Shown in pieces: positions 1 through 13,729 of a stretch of 64,000 nucleotides of DNA. The notes under the pieces are model-generated. The model saw nothing but the letters and a program-made list of their open reading frames with translations, ran no database searches and was not told where the DNA came from. Each line of letters opens with the position of its first letter. The first letter of the stretch is position 1. Source of the DNA: Echiichthys vipera (Eukaryota; Chordata; Actinopteri; Perciformes; Trachinidae). The stretch lies in assembly GCA_963691815.1 (NCBI GenBank), contig OY829657.1, positions 10,194,551 through 10,258,550 on the forward strand, given 5' to 3'. The position numbers and the translations under genes are program-made.

Positions 1-892
1 TTTTTGATAACCCTTAAAAGTCAGTATCTGCATCAAAAACCCATTTTCGGTCACAGTCTGGTAATTTAGTCTTTTACTCTAAAATCAATAATCAACTTTG
101 ATCAGATGACACCACAATTCCAATTCTCCCACTTGTTTTCCCACATTTTTACAAACTTCGTTTATTATTACACTCTCGATGTTTGCACCCGCCAGAGCCG
201 CTGATTCTTACACCGTTCATTCATCGGTGGCTCGCTCTCGCTGGGCTCCTCTTCTGACCGTTTCGTGACTCAATCCCATATTCATCCGCTCTCCACTCCT
301 TCCATCTCCATCGCCGTCTCTGACCTGTCTGGGCTCTGTGAAGGGAAATGTTTTTAGTGTGGGAGATGGCTGTCTGTGGAGTGGAGAGAATGAGACACAC
401 ACAGATACATACACAACCACATACAGGCCTACATGCACACACTCACAAACAAACACACACTCACATCCTCCATGAGGCAGTGGTGTGATGGACAGCACTG
501 GCATTTGGCAGGAGGCCCGATAAGGTGGTGGAGAAGAGTCGCAGAAAAAAAAGCGAGTGACACGAAGGAGAGAGGGAAGGATGGAGGGAGATGAAGAGGG
601 GTGAGAAGAAGCAGAGAGAGAAATGTGAAAGATCAGTGGCACCAGGATTGTGACCCAGTGTTTGTTTCTGTGGCTACCTACCACTCCATTGTTTGCTTGC
701 TTAGAGCGAGGCAATGTGCTGAGAGAACGGCGGCGGAGGTGGTGGGGGGGGGATTAGTGAGAGTACGACTGTGAATAAGCAAGGGGAAGGGTGGGGGAGA
801 GAGGGTGAGGAGAGATGCATGGAAGTGCTATTTATAACATTGGTGGGGGAGTGAGATTGGGCGAGGGTTTGTGTGTGTGTGTGTGTGTCTGT

Positions 893-931
<39 letters not shown>

Positions 932-2031
932 TGTGTGTGTTGTGTTCAAGGGACCTTATTGTAATGGAAAGCTTTGGTTGTTCGCTGCAAATATGGTTCA
1001 TACTCATTGTTGGGGGCCGGGTATCATTTGAAATGTTTTCGATTCTAGGCCTGTTACGATACTGAGTTTCAGACCTAATCAATACCTTTCGTGTTACTAT
1101 GAGAAATATGAATATGTTGTTCTCTTCATTTCATTCAAGAGGCCACATGTTCAAGCATATGTACAAGAACTTTTTCTGGACAGAGATTATGGCTGTAATG
1201 CCTGTTTTTCATTATCAATTTTTGTTTTAATCGATTAATTTCCCATAAAATGTGAAGCCACGGTGATGTCTTCAAATGTCTAGGTTTGGCTGATCAACAG
1301 TTACAAAAAAAAGCAATGAAAAGATGAAGGCACTGATCGTGATAAGAGCGGAAAAGAGACTGTTGCATAATGAGTTATTTATTAGGGGTCGTTAACCTCT
1401 TGTCCTCGGGTGAAATGTCGGCAATAACACAGCAGTGTGCCGGAGAAGCTCGGGGGGTTGCTTCGGTCGATACATTGTCACAGTGAATTCGGCTCACAGT
1501 TAGCTAGGGAAAAAAACTGCAACTTTAACTTGTTTTTGTCAGTATCATCTTTGTGGTTTGAAGTTGCCACTAGTGCCTGTCCTGCTGCTTCCTGTCCTGC
1601 TGCAAGGACCCTGTGGCAACACTGCCCCCGTGTGGTTGAGAGGAAAACTACACATAGTCCATTGACCTGAGGGGTCCCAAGGATCAGCCCTTTCATCAAA
1701 GCCACACATCAAGCAACCGAGCCAAAAAATGATGCTTAATATCGATTTCTGATCGCTTGTTTGGACTTGAAATTAAACCAAAACTGTTTTCCTGTTGAGC
1801 TTTGACTTTTTATTCTGTGTTTTCTGTTAAGGAGGTCATTATCTAACTGCAGATTTTAAAGAGATGTATCCATCTTATTGCCCCTCTTCTTCCTCCTCAA
1901 CCTAAAGACTCTCCGCTGACCCCCCTCTGTCGTCCTCCTTTTTCTTATGATTTTTGATCGGGGTAATTCCTCCAGATGTAAAGCCCACTTTTGGGCCCTC
2001 CCCTCTCTGATATCGCTCTTCTTTCTTAAAG
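1..2031. other. Upstream intron of ssbp4 (probable), no exon recognised
   Basis: The first recognisable ssbp4 exon begins at 2032 and starts mid-protein, so this stretch is most likely intron of that gene. I found no stretch encoding the N-terminal LisH-containing part of an SSBP protein. It contains purine-rich DNA (about 540-620), an interrupted TG array (868-950) and otherwise unremarkable A/T-rich sequence. Confidence 0.6.
868..950. repeat. (TG)n microsatellite, interrupted
   Basis: TG dinucleotide array with CTGTCTC interruptions. The open frames here encode only Cys-Val or Thr-His runs and are not genes. Confidence 0.95.
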
Positions 2032-2975
2032 GGTCCACCCGGCTCTCAGCAGTCCCCCCACGCACAGCCCCCCCCACACAACCCCAGCAACCCCATGATG
2101 GGACCCCATGGCCAGGTAAGACGCAAACTCTTTCTCTCAAACACCCCTCTCTCTTTCATTCCCTCTAAATCCCCCCACACCCCTTGCCCACACGCAAGCT
2201 ATTTTTCTTTCCATACACATCTCGCACACTTTCTTCTTCCTCTTCTACCCCGGAGCCCCCTTAGCTCTAGCCGTGTTCTGGCAAACTCCTCGTAGATGTC
2301 GGCCCCTCCGGTCCCCCTCAGCTCCTTAATGAAAGCCGAGCAACCAGAGGCAGCAGGGCCCGCTCCTCTCCAAGGCCCAGAATCGGCCGTCCCTGTGTGG
2401 GATGAATAATTCACTCCTTGCCCCACCCCCGGAGCAGCTTGTGGGGGGTTGCACACTTATCTCCTCCTCCACTCTTCACACACACACACACGCACACATG
2501 CATATACGCACACAGCATACTCCCCTCTGCTTACTTGTTCTTGCACCTTCTAAATAAAACAGGCTCTATGGACACGTCACATATACATACAAAGCACGTG
2601 GGTACACGTATGTACTCCAATTTTATACACAAAAAAGAGTTTTGAGTTACTCAAGTGTTTTCACTATATTCAGGCATAATAAATGTTCATTCTCAGTCAG
2701 CGTGTGTTTCAACACTTATCCAGAACAGTAGCTACAGATGCAACTGTGGAGTTAAAGCTTTTGCCCATTAACTGCGGCAGCCCGGCTCTTCATACTTGCG
2801 GTTTCTGGTTTCCGTCTTGTGTGCGAGAGAGTGTGGACATGCTTCCTCTAAGGCTTTTGGACGGTGTTGTTGGCCTGAGGTGTCTCTAACTATGCAGGCA
2901 GACCACAGGCCGAATCAGCTTACACCACAGTGAGAGCAGGCATAGTGTGCAGGGAGCTGTGTGAGCGCTGTCTTT

Positions 2976-3058
<83 letters not shown>

Positions 3059-6000
3059 TCCACACTTTGAGTGTGTGTTTAAGCAGGCATTGTTTAAAGT
3101 CATAACACACTGACTCGCTTAAGTGTATTTGTTTTGTTTCTAGGCGCATGTGTTGATGATCGTTCAGTGTCACCCTCCATTCTCACACCACACTGTGTCC
3201 ATCTGTGTGTCTTCAGTACTACCCCCGTTTGAGTGCTCTTGGATTTATTAATAATGAAAATGTTTTTTTTTTTTTTCTGTGCCCACGTTTCCCGCCCTCA
3301 ACCCCCACCCTTTCTTCCCCCTCTTTCCTCCATTCGTGTCTGCAGCCTTTCATGTCACCACGGTATCCAGGTGGACCGCGCCCTGCACTCCGAATGCCAA
3401 ATCAGGTACTTAAGCAGACAGGGTCTTTTTTTGTTGCATTTTTGGTGAACAAGTCAAAGTATCTGTGTTGCAAAGTGTGAAAGTGAGTCAGTTTATTGAC
3501 ATGTTTCCATAATCCGTCTTCCCTCAGCCTCCAGGGGGAATCCCTGGATCTCAGCCTCTCCTGCCAAACAGTTTGGACCCCACAAGGCCGCAAGGTAAGG
3601 ACTAGGATGGCTCTCGTAGTTGAAATTCCAACTTTTATAGTAGATGATGTGCCTATGATAGATGGCAACTCTACTCTCATTAATGATCAATCTTGAGTAC
3701 ATTTCCAACGAAACAATAACTTTTTTTCAGAAAATAACGATCTATCAGCAGGTCCTGAAAACCATTGGTTTCAGTTTCTTCCAAAACGGGCAATACTGAT
3801 ATATAAACATCAATCAATTATACACTTGTTAAATAATCGTAGGCCTTATCATTCCGAATCATTCATATATTTTTCAGACTTTGGCCGATTCAACTGTGAA
3901 AAGCGTATTAAGTTGCATTTTATGTGTCATTAAAAGTGTTTTATAAGTACAGAGGCCATGATCTTAATTAGCTGGACCGGATATCGGACGAATGAGGCAA
4001 ATCCAGTCATTTCGTTGTTATTAATATCATACACAGCAATACAGTTACAGCGATCTAGTCACTTCAATTCTATGTTTGCAACAGCGGTTAGGGTTTCATA
4101 TTACATTTTAAAATATCTTTACATTGAATTATTTTTGCTGCTTATGTACACTTTGTTTGTTAATAATAAGTATATTTATATCTGTGTTAAATTGTTACCT
4201 TTTTTTAAGGAGGCATAAATGTTTATATCAAGCCTGATGCCTTTACTCACATGGCAGGGTATAAAGTTCTTTCATTCAACAGTAGTATCGGATCGGTATT
4301 GGGTGTCGGCGATACGCTCAGCCCAGGTATCGGGATTAGATCGGAAAAATTAGATCGGCGCATCTCTTTTTAAAAGTGTTAAATTTAACTTTGTGAACCC
4401 TGTAGAAACCCTGAATAAGGATTAAGGCCCATCGAGGGGGCCTTCCAAATTTGAGTTTGTGTCAACAAAATAAAATAAAAAACCCAGAGGAATCAGTTTG
4501 TAATCATAAAAGATAAAGAAAAGCTGCCTCATACCGGAGAAACTTGAACCTACAAATATTTAGCATTTTTGTTTGACACATTACTTTAAACAAATAATCA
4601 ATCATTAAAATGTTTGATTACATTTCTTTCAGCTGATAAATGGGTGAATGAACGGGTCATTTCAGGACGAAACTCCACCCAACAAATGTCTGTTGTTACC
4701 TATTTAGATTTTTGTACAGTTCTCTTTTCCTGTGTAGACTGAAGAGTTGTGGGTGTGTCTGGCTCAGTGAGGGGTCCGTGGTGATTTTAGCTGCAGATTA
4801 CAGCTTCAGGAGCCAGCGGGTTACAACTAATGGGATTAGGATGAAGCTTTGTCTGCGACATGTCTTAACTCCTGACTTTAAGAGAGGAGCCATATGTGGA
4901 TTTACACGAGCACCAGTGTGTTATGGGATGTGCGTGGCGGTCAGTTTGTGACTTTGTGGGTCTCTTCTTGCAGGACATCCTAATATGGGCGGACCGATGA
5001 GAATGAACCCTCCTCGAGGAATGCCCATGGGCCCCCAGGTATGACCAACCTGAAACCACAAAGGCAAACACACACACACACACTAATATATTATTCTTTC
5101 AGACACCAGTTGGTTTACAGGTTTACTCATCACTATGAGATATAAACGATACAATGGTTCACATTTTGCATATATCTATTAGGCCCTTTAAGGCTTTGCA
5201 AGTATCAGCAGGTGTATTTTTGTTACTGTTAAGAACTCTATTAGTGTAATTAAACTGTTTTGACATAGACTTCTTTGATACAGAAATATATATTACTGTG
5301 TATGTAGGTGTAGTTGCTCTTATAGGCTAAATTTGTTTCTGTTCTTAATTTGTAGTTTCTTTAGTACCCCATCAGAACAGTCCGCGGTCCATATTGGACC
5401 ACATATCACCAAAATCAAACTGAATATTGTAAAGAATTAATAATGACTTCTTGTTGAATGTCATTTTTAAAGTTTTTAACTTTTTGCCTTTCAGAATTAT
5501 GGAGGTATGAGGCCTCCTCCAAACTCCATGGGTGGCCCCATGCCAGGAATGAACATGTAAGTTAAACCTCATGCATGGAGTCAGAAAGAAGAACTTTATG
5601 TCTCAATGCAGGTCAATCTCTGCTTTCGCTGGATCTTCTACGAGTTTATTTATGTTGCCTTTTCTTTTTTCTGCCCCTAACATCTTTTCCTCTTTGTCAT
5701 TTTCTCTCTTCCCTTTATTCTTCTCTTCTCTTCTTTCATTGTTTTGCCTCAGGGGTCCCGGAGGAAGAGGGCCTTGGCCAGGACCTAATGCTAACTCTGT
5801 GAGTCAGAAAGCCTGGACCTTTACACATGACCACATTAAGGTGTTGGGCAAAGAAAGAGGAAATAACCTTTGGTGCTGCGCCATTCGTTCCAACAGCCCA
5901 GCCAAACACAAACGTTATGCTTGTGATGTTCACATTTTGCATTAGCAGCTCAGAGAGTTGTTGATACTGCTCTGTAATTTGTTGCGTGTTACACAAAGAT

Positions 6001-9000
6001 CAAGTGTCCATTAGTCAGTTTAATCAAGGGATGCTTGTGATCACTGTTCCTCTTTACCATGGATGTTTCCCTGAAGGACACTTAAAGGGATATTTACAGT
6101 ACAAACTGTGGCATCAAAATAGTACTATAGAGTTGAAAGAACATGTATTTGCTGCAGTCTGAACATTTACAAGCTTTACAATCCGAACAGTTCTGCAATA
6201 CGCATTACTTTTGTAAAGTGTTCCTCTTATTTTGTCCACCCTGTATAGATTCATATTGAGTATCCTCTGACCCTCACATCTGATTATCTGTTTCCTGTCT
6301 CCCCCTGCAGATAGCCTACTCCTCCTCATCTCCAGGAAACTACGTGGTGAGTTCAAATCTGTTCAAAAACAAGAGCAGCTCTCTCTGATACAGCCATGAT
6401 TTAATTGCACTGGTTCTTCATGTTCTGATGAGTGCAATTTTAACCTCTATCACCGATGGTTCCCCAGGGTCCTCCAGGCGGAGGAGGTCCACCTGGAACT
6501 CCCATCATGCCCAGCCCAGGTGGTGCGTCACCTAACTATGACCCCAGCACTAACACTTGTGTCTGAAATAGATGTCCTTCTCATTTCTTTTCCTCACTAA
6601 AAAAGCATGAATTTACCCTCCCACCAAACAAGCACTATCAGTGTTCCCATTTCATTGTTTCATTTGTTTGATAAAATCATCATTAGTGATTAACATTATC
6701 TCTTTAATATCGCGCAACTAAATCATTTGTTTCCTTTTTTTCCCCAGATTCAACCAACTCCAGTGAAAACATCTATACAATGATGAACCCTATCGGACCG
6801 GGAGGCAACAGACCCAATGTGAGTCTCACATCCACTTGGTTATTTAATGAAAAAGCCCTGTAATGTTATTGAAATGTTTAACTTTCCAGGCTTGTAACTG
6901 TTTCAGACAGTGCAGATGGATTTCTGGCTTTAAATTATGGATGTTATTGCAATGATTCAAATTACACAACCTTTCCCACAAAAACTCAAATGGGGTTTCT
7001 AACCACATCACTGGGCAGCAGCACAAGTCAGCGTTGGAGAAACATATCACTGCCACACTGGGCTCAATAAGAATCGACTGGAAAGGAACCAGGAAGAATA
7101 AAGGAAATAATCCCTACTTCACCCCAAGCTGAAAAGACCACAGAGGTCAGTTGTGAAAAATAAAGCTGCAGTCATTTATAAAGTTTGCTCTACATCTTTT
7201 TGTCAGTTCCCTATGGGACCTGGGCCTGACGGGCCAATGGGAGCTATGGGAGCCATGGAGCCACACCACATGAACGGATCACTAGGTGGGTTTAAACACA
7301 TTGTTGCTTGACAGATATGTCTACTGATAAAAGAGTGGTTTATTTTGGAGCACGTTTACCTTGTAAATCAATTGAACTATCTCTATTACTTCCTCAGGGT
7401 CTGGGGATATGGACGGGTTGCCAAAGGTGAGTAAAAATCTGATTTTCAATGAACTTCTCCTGTTTGTTTAGAATCTTCACTTTCTACACTTTAATGATTC
7501 TGATTACAAGATGCAGTCACATCACTTTTTTTTGCCCTCTGTTCCTCCAGAGCTCCCCTAATAACATGGGGGGCATGAACAACCCTCCTGGAACGCCGAG
7601 AGATGACGGCGAAATGGGCGGGAACTTCTTGAACCCATTCCAAAGCGAAAGTGTAAGTAGAGCGAGTGAATGGCATCTCACGTCCCCTAACAGTTACCCT
7701 TGACTTCATGACAAACCAGTGCAAGAATGCAAGCAGAGGGTTCGCCTGATCTCTCAATACGGATCTCCGACTATTGATAATGTTGCAGTAAAGTTTGTGT
7801 TTTGTCCCTGCTTTAATCATTATTTTTCTTTTTTTTTTTTTTAGCTGTAATTTACTTCATATTATTCGAGCAGAGAGGAGGTAGCAGTGTTAGCAATGCT
7901 TTCAACTGACACTACAGGCCCTACTTTGTTTCCCCAGTAATTAAAGAGGCGCGTACAAGAAGTGAAATAGTTTAAAAGTAGTTTGAAGTAGATGTCTTCA
8001 CTATTCCATTATCATATTTCTCAGCAACTGGTGGAAGATCTACCAAAACCCCACAAGGTGAAATCAAAAAGGAGACCCAAGCTGAGATCAATCAGGTCCA
8101 GTCAATATAGACCTGTGATAACAAGATCCAACCCAAAACACAATTCGAACTGCCTTAAATAGAGGGAACACTAACAAGAGAAGAAGTGTGATGCACCCAC
8201 GGCTAAAAAGACACATTTTATTGCTGTAAAGATTATGATGCACCATGTGATGATGATGAGAGTCCTCTCAGATTCATTTTGGTATTACATATAATTGCAC
8301 ACACAACAGGACCCTACTAGACCCACAGAGACGAAAAAAATTATTTGGACCAGATTTATCATCCAGATCATATCCGTCACAAGAAACCCAGCAGACCTGC
8401 GAAGACCTCTAGTATGTGCAGCACTAGTGCTTAAAGTCTTGGGACACACCACTATAGATTTAAAATGCAAAACTGAAGAGCACAACAGCGTGTTCGTTGT
8501 ACGGATTAAAAATAGGGCTGTCATCTGATGTTCTGCTTGCATTGTAGCCGTTAACTAATCACTTTGAACTTCATTGTTTACCCTCTTTATCAGTCAACAG
8601 TTGATAGACTCAAATGTCTCATTTATGTTCCATTTATATTTATGGGCAATTTAGGCAAGAACAAAGTTGTTGCTAAAGTCTCCTGTGCACTACAGGTAGA
8701 GGGGCGTACTGTGTTCCTCACATTGTGTAAGATTGTGACGGTCTCTTACCCTCAGCCGGGAGAGCCACGGGGCGCACAGGCTGGACTTATGGTCCAGCTC
8801 TAATACCTTGATTCAACCAATCAGCGCTATAGCTGGGGATCATTAGAGATATTTTAAAATACATTGTGATATAACAACAAAGTATTACTTTTTCAGCTAA
8901 GTTTCTTAATGTTAACTAAATACAAGCTGTACACGATCTTTGACGACGTTAAACCCTCTAAAATGGGCAAAATAAATGTAAATACCTGGTTAATAAATTG

Positions 9001-9299
9001 GTAAACAGGGTTAGGAGACTGTTTCTCATGCTCTGTGCTTATCAAAACGTATTGATGTTCAATACCCAGCCCTAATCATGAGAAAAATCACTGAATTATT
9101 GCCGTATTGATTACTTGAATCAGGTGTATTAAGAGTCGGACCAGAACCTAAGTCTGTGCTTCCTCTAGCTTTGCAGGGCTGGGTCTGAGCGCCCTCTGGT
9201 GTTTACTTGTTGTCAGTGACATATCCACTCATCTGTGCCCTCCTCCCCCTTCCCTCTCTCTCTTTTCAGTATTCACCCAACATGACGATGAGTGTGTGA
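2032..9299 (+). CDS. ssbp4: Single-stranded DNA-binding protein 4, C-terminal 261 residues (13 exons, 5' end outside window)
   Basis: SSBP proteins bind LDB1 and stabilise LIM-homeodomain transcription complexes in the nucleus. Exons: 2032-2115, 3346-3405, 3528-3594, 4974-5038, 5495-5556, 5753-5798, 6311-6346, 6468-6522, 6748-6818, 7207-7285, 7398-7426, 7551-7652 and 9270-9299, all with AG/GT borders and consistent phase. The product is the Pro/Gly/Met-rich tail: NPMMGPHGQ, PFMSPRYPGGPRP, MRPPPNSMGGPMPGMNM, GPPGGGGPPGTPIMPSPG, PGTPRDDGEMGGNFLNPF, ending YSPNMTMSV. Choices such as NSSENIYTMMNPIG, AMEPHHMNGSLG and GSGDMDGLPKSSP match SSBP4 better than SSBP2 or SSBP3 as I recall them. About 120 N-terminal residues, including the LisH domain that mediates oligomerisation and LDB1 contact, lie upstream. 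The tandem donor GTGGTGCGT at the end of the eighth exon could add or drop one Gly. Confidence 0.93.
2976..3056. repeat. (CA)n microsatellite
   Basis: Near-perfect CA array with one TACA interruption, inside an ssbp4 intron. Confidence 0.97.
4282..4370. repeat. Possible hAT-like element remnant
   Basis: Dense repeats of ATCGGATCGGTAT, GTATCGGGATTAGATCGG and similar words resemble the ends of fish hAT-type non-autonomous elements with GATACC motifs. The borders are not clear. It lies in an ssbp4 intron. Confidence 0.4.
7653..9269 (+). other. Last intron of ssbp4
   Basis: This 1.6 kb intron separates the exon ending NPFQSES from the final nine-codon exon. It starts GTAAGT and ends in a pyrimidine tract plus TTTTCAG. 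I see no other coding exon and no clear repeat borders in it. Confidence 0.8.
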
Positions 9300-12275
9300 T
9301 TTTATTTTTTTCCTTTTTTTTGTATTTTTCTTTATCTCCCGCCCCTCCCCCCCCTATTTTTGTACCCCTGCACCGGATTGTTTTTTTTTCCCCCTCTTCA
9401 ATGCAATCCTTACTTCACCACGGATTGGACCACCCCTCCCCTCCTCACACATGCCCTCTGCCCCACCCACCCATACGGGATCCGCCATCCCCCCCAAACC
9501 CTCTTTTCCCTTCTCACCGGGGAACTCTTATGGCCACACAGCCTTCTGGGACAGCCCTTGAGCATGCTGGGACTCTAATTAAGACGGGCCCTCCTGGAGC
9601 ATGCAAGATGGCCGCCGGTTTGAATAGGAAGCAGTCACAGAGCAACAGGAAGAGCCTCCTCTCTGACTCCGGCCCCAGCCTCCCTGGCTTCCTGTCAGGT
9701 TCTAGACAATGAGCGAGGGAAGGAGAACGAACAGAGAGAGAGAGAGAGAGAGAGGAGACTGGATAACACAGCCCTCCCATGAGGCCACAGCGTTGGGTCT
9801 TTTAGCAACTGCCTGGAAGTTTCTTAAACACAACTTTGGACTTTTTTTTTTTTTGTTGCTGTTCCTCCAGACGGATTCAGTTGAGGGTCGGCTGAAACGA
9901 CCCTTTTGCCCCCCCACATTGTTCTCTGTGTGTACATTTTATGACAGAGGTGTTGTGATGATCAGTGAACCCCCCCCCCCTCCCCCCATTTTTTTGTGTA
10001 TGTATTGTATCATTGCTATTTTTATTATTGTATTATTGTTATTAATGATATTGGTATGATCATTTTAAAATTAGGTTCTAATTTCTGTTGTTTTTAAGGG
10101 CACACTAATATGATAAAGACAGAACACGTGCACACAAATCGGAAATGATTTGCCGTGTAACATGTGGCTCTATGTGAGCACACTGCCCCCTGCAGGTAAG
10201 ATTTTATCCATCACGGTACTGATTGGCCCATTTTATTTTGAAATCTTTCTCAAGAGTTTTAGCAAGCTTCTAAATTTTTAACTCCTTGTTCAATAATCCA
10301 AACCAGAAGAAGAAGAAGCGACTCCTGTTTTAGTAGCTTCCATGCAGTGAAATGCACAGCTCTATTTATTTATGTACTTTAAATTTGTCTTATGAATCAT
10401 TGTTACTTTTTTTTTTAAAGTGTTATCCCTGGGTTTTGTTTTTTTGCAGAGCTAGTAGCAACAGTGTAAATATGCAGATCCAGTCAGCAGCATCTCCTCG
10501 TCTCTGTCTGACATTAGTACCCCTCTGTCCGAGCCCCGAAGGTGCCACTCATGCTGCTTCCACTAATGCTGCCCACTTAGGTTACTGTTCACTGCAACAC
10601 GTGCGTAGGCTGCATTATCGTCTCTGCTGAACTGTAGTGAACACTTGGATTGTTTTTGCGTTTGCCGATGAGTCCTCAACACACTGTGATGTACGTCTGT
10701 GCTTTATGGGAATTTGCTTTTACACACCGGTCAGTTTAGCTTGCAGGCGTTGTGTCGTCATTCTCGCAGTGCTCCCTCCGAAAGGACTTCTGACTCTCTG
10801 CCGATTGGATCCTCTAGCGATTTTATGTCAGAGCAAAAGCAGGAAGTGGAAAGGTGTTGCTCTGTTGACTGTAACGAGTGGCCGCCCTCCCTTTGCTCAT
10901 CTTGAAGAAAAACACCTCCGTCCTTCTCCCTCTTTTTCTCACCTTTCCAATGGGCCACACTCACACGCCACCCCTCTCTGATTTGTTTTGTACAACTCTC
11001 TCCATCTTTTGATTTTATTTTATTTTTTGTAAATACTGTAAAATGCATTTTGATATCATTGACATGTTTTGATATTTTCAAATCACAACAGTTGATCAGA
11101 AACGCGCTGATTCGGGGCGACTGTGTGTTCGTTCAGAGACGGTGTTTCTTTGACGACGAGAAACAGATACTGGAGCTGCTATAGACTATTAACGCTATTT
11201 CACCTCATCACAGACAGACGCTTTACTGTGCATCAGAGCTGTAGCGTCAAAGGAGGACGAGGTAGGACAATTTTGTAGTGAGTGTGTTTGAACGCCTTTT
11301 AGCTAACTCACTTTCACACACATTTCCTCGACGAATCTTTAAATTAAAACATGATGACCTCCCTCCTCTGCCTCTGCGGCCAAAAAGCCACAACAAAAAC
11401 ACACATTTTTCACCGTGTTTGACAGAGAATTCGCAAGAATCGAGCAAAAGAGGCCAGTCTTTTCCTAATAAAACTCCCACACACTGCGTTTAACTACCAT
11501 CTTGACACAACTGAATCCGAAAAACAGGCCACACAGGACACTGGCTCTCAATCTGTCTCGCCAGGGACCAGAGTACAGACTTTACTATGAAGGATTTTTT
11601 TAAACTATTTAAAATGGGGCAGGGAGAAATGTTTTGGGAAAGTAGAGAGAGAAAAAAAAAATAACAGACAGGTTTGTTCTTATTACGAAGAGATAGAGAG
11701 AGTGCGGGAACAGACGTTTCCTCCCTTGTACTTTGAAATACTGTTGTATAAAATGCAGTCGAACTTCTCTCTATCTTTCTGTCCTGTAAGTAAAGCCGTC
11801 ACAACGTTGATCATTTCTGTATTTCTATTGTGCTGATGTATAATACTGTAACATTCAGGGGTAGGGAGGGTTAAGAGAGGATTTTTTTTTTTGAGGGGAG
11901 TAAAGATTTTACTGTTCAGTTCCCTAATTTTTTTTTCCTCTTGATGACAAAGCAGTATTGAATATGAGGCAGTCTGTCCTTGGGGAGTTGCTTTGTATCT
12001 CATGTTAGGGTAGTTTCAGATCCTAAATGTCTCGTGTAGTAAAATGAGAGGTTCCTTCTTCGTACGTTTCTTTATATTGTAAAGTTTCTTTAGACAAAAA
12101 ATGTTGCTTATTGGAGAAAAAAAGGTGGGGAAAATGCATTGATAATAAATGTCATTTTTATTTTATTTTATTTTTTTGGTTTTGATTTTCATCAAGCTGT
12201 CAGTCGTTTTTGCCTGTGTCCCCCTTGTTGTAGATACATATTAAAAACAAATAAAATGACTTCACTCCTTTTGCC
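9300..12275 (+). other. ssbp4: ssbp4 3' untranslated region (inferred)
   Basis: From the stop codon to a polyadenylation hexamer AATAAA at 12250-12255 there is no credible coding frame. The region has pyrimidine-rich and poly-T/poly-C runs (9300-9400, 9970-9990), a (GA)n run at about 9730-9752 and several ATTTA/TTTTTAT tracts. A long 3' UTR is usual for SSBP genes. The end is inferred from the hexamer alone. A shorter isoform is possible. Confidence 0.65.
12250..12255 (+). terminator. Candidate ssbp4 polyadenylation signal
   Basis: AATAAA within an A-rich stretch, about 2.95 kb after the stop codon. Another run, ATAATAAA, lies near 12145 and could also be used. Confidence 0.5.
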
Positions 12276-12914
12276 ATGAACATGCACTTCTTTCACTGGA
12301 CTCATACAGCTATGCTTTAGCTTTTATTCTGCAGCTTCACAGGTGTCTTGTGGTGAGGATAATAAAACTGAGTCATTCCATTTCACAAACTTTAGAGCCC
12401 GAACTGTTCGAACTGCTATCAATAGAGTTTAGATCACTGGTTCCTGTGAAGTTATTACTCCTAGAGGTCAAGATCCCCGAGAGGTGGTGGGAAAATCCCT
12501 AAAAGCACATTTGCTTCCCAAAATGTATATTTTTTTCAGGGTTTCTAAAACATTTGGATTTTTCTGTTACAACTGGGGATTTTTACCATTTCAGACCTAA
12601 GAACTATTAGAAACATGCAATCCTTAGACATCTTCATTTGACTCTCAGCTCATAGGGATATGAGCTGTGAGGAGCAGTCAGCGAGCATAACTTGGCTTTA
12701 AAGGATAACAATTCAGAAAAGAAGTTTGGAACCATTTGATTGAAAATGTGTATACAGTCAAGGGTTTAAACATCCTTATATATGAAAAAAAAAGGATGAA
12801 TCTTAATAGCTCTGTTTTGTTTGTGTGTGGTTTTTGTTTTTTTGCATTTCAGGCACATTTCCATCACATATATTGCTGATTAATTCTTTGTCAATCAACT
12901 AAATAATTAAGCGA

Positions 12915-13315
12915 CTGAAAGAACGAGGTCGCGGGTACAAGCGGCCGAAATGTGTTTCCTCAGGAGGGTGGCTGGAGTCTCCCTTAGAGATAGGATGAGA
13001 AGTTCAGCATCCGTGAGGAACTCGGAGTAGAGCCGCTGCTCATTTGCGTTGAAAGGAGCCAGTTGAGGTGGTTCAGGATCATCTGGTAAGGATGAACCCC
13101 GGGCGCCTCCATAGGGAGGTGTTCCAGGCACGTCCAGCTGGGAGAAGGCCTCGGGGAAGACCCAGGACTAGGTGGAGAGATTAGATCTCCACACTGGCCT
13201 GGGAACGCCTCGGGATCCCCCAGTTAGAGCTGGTTAATGTGGCCCGGGAGAGAGAAGTTTGGGGTCCCCTACTAAAGCTGCTGCCCCCACCCCGGATAAG
13301 AGGTTGAAGATGAGA
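12915..13315 (+). mobile_element. RTE/Rex3-type LINE 3' fragment
   Basis: The words GGTGGTTCAGGATCATCTGG, GGAAGACCCAGGACTAGG, GGCCTGGGAACGCCTCGGG and CCCCGGATAAGAGGTTGAAG are the well-known degenerate 3' end of fish RTE-class LINEs, which encode the tail of the reverse-transcriptase polyprotein. The copy is 5' truncated, the frame is broken, and no ORF is intact. It sits between the convergent 3' ends of ssbp4 and the ankyrin gene. Confidence 0.75.
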
Positions 13316-13539
13316 CGAGATTCTTTCATCTCATGATCCTGTTCTCATCTGTTAGGGAACTCTTTAGAACAGTGAACTTACTTATGTCTTTAGGAATGCT
13401 CTTTTATTATGTGGCTGCTGTGGCCCAAGGCAAAGCAGGTTAGGGGTCCCTGCCTTACACACAAACTTTCAGAATATGTCATCAGTACTGAACCTAATAG
13501 AGGCACAAACATGACAAAAACCTTTCTTCTCAATCTTGT

Positions 13540-13545
13540 TTTATT
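13540..13545 (-). terminator. Candidate polyadenylation signal of the ANKRD34-family gene
   Basis: TTTATT on the plus strand (AATAAA on minus), about 185 bases after the stop codon. Confidence 0.4.
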
Positions 13546-13729
13546 TTTCATATTTTATGGGTTCGTTTTGCTCTTCGGTTACAGAAAAAAGTAACTGTAA
13601 TCACATTAAAAAATGGGACTTTACAATGGTTTACCCAGCTGGAATTATGAGGCTTGGTGCCCCGTATTCAGGCTGCTGCTTGAACTTTATGCTTCATGTC
13701 AGATAACCACATCATGGAGGGATGAGGGC

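Noticed and set aside
217..714. Minus-strand open frame of 165 codons
   Set aside because: Ser/Pro-rich composition from purine-rich DNA, no recognisable domain, and no supporting splice or promoter signals.
9296..10059. Several plus-strand frames after the ssbp4 stop
   Set aside because: They lie in the pyrimidine-rich 3' UTR and show only Pro/Ser/Phe composition bias.
12907..13131. Minus-strand frame of 74 codons
   Set aside because: It is antisense to an RTE-type LINE fragment.
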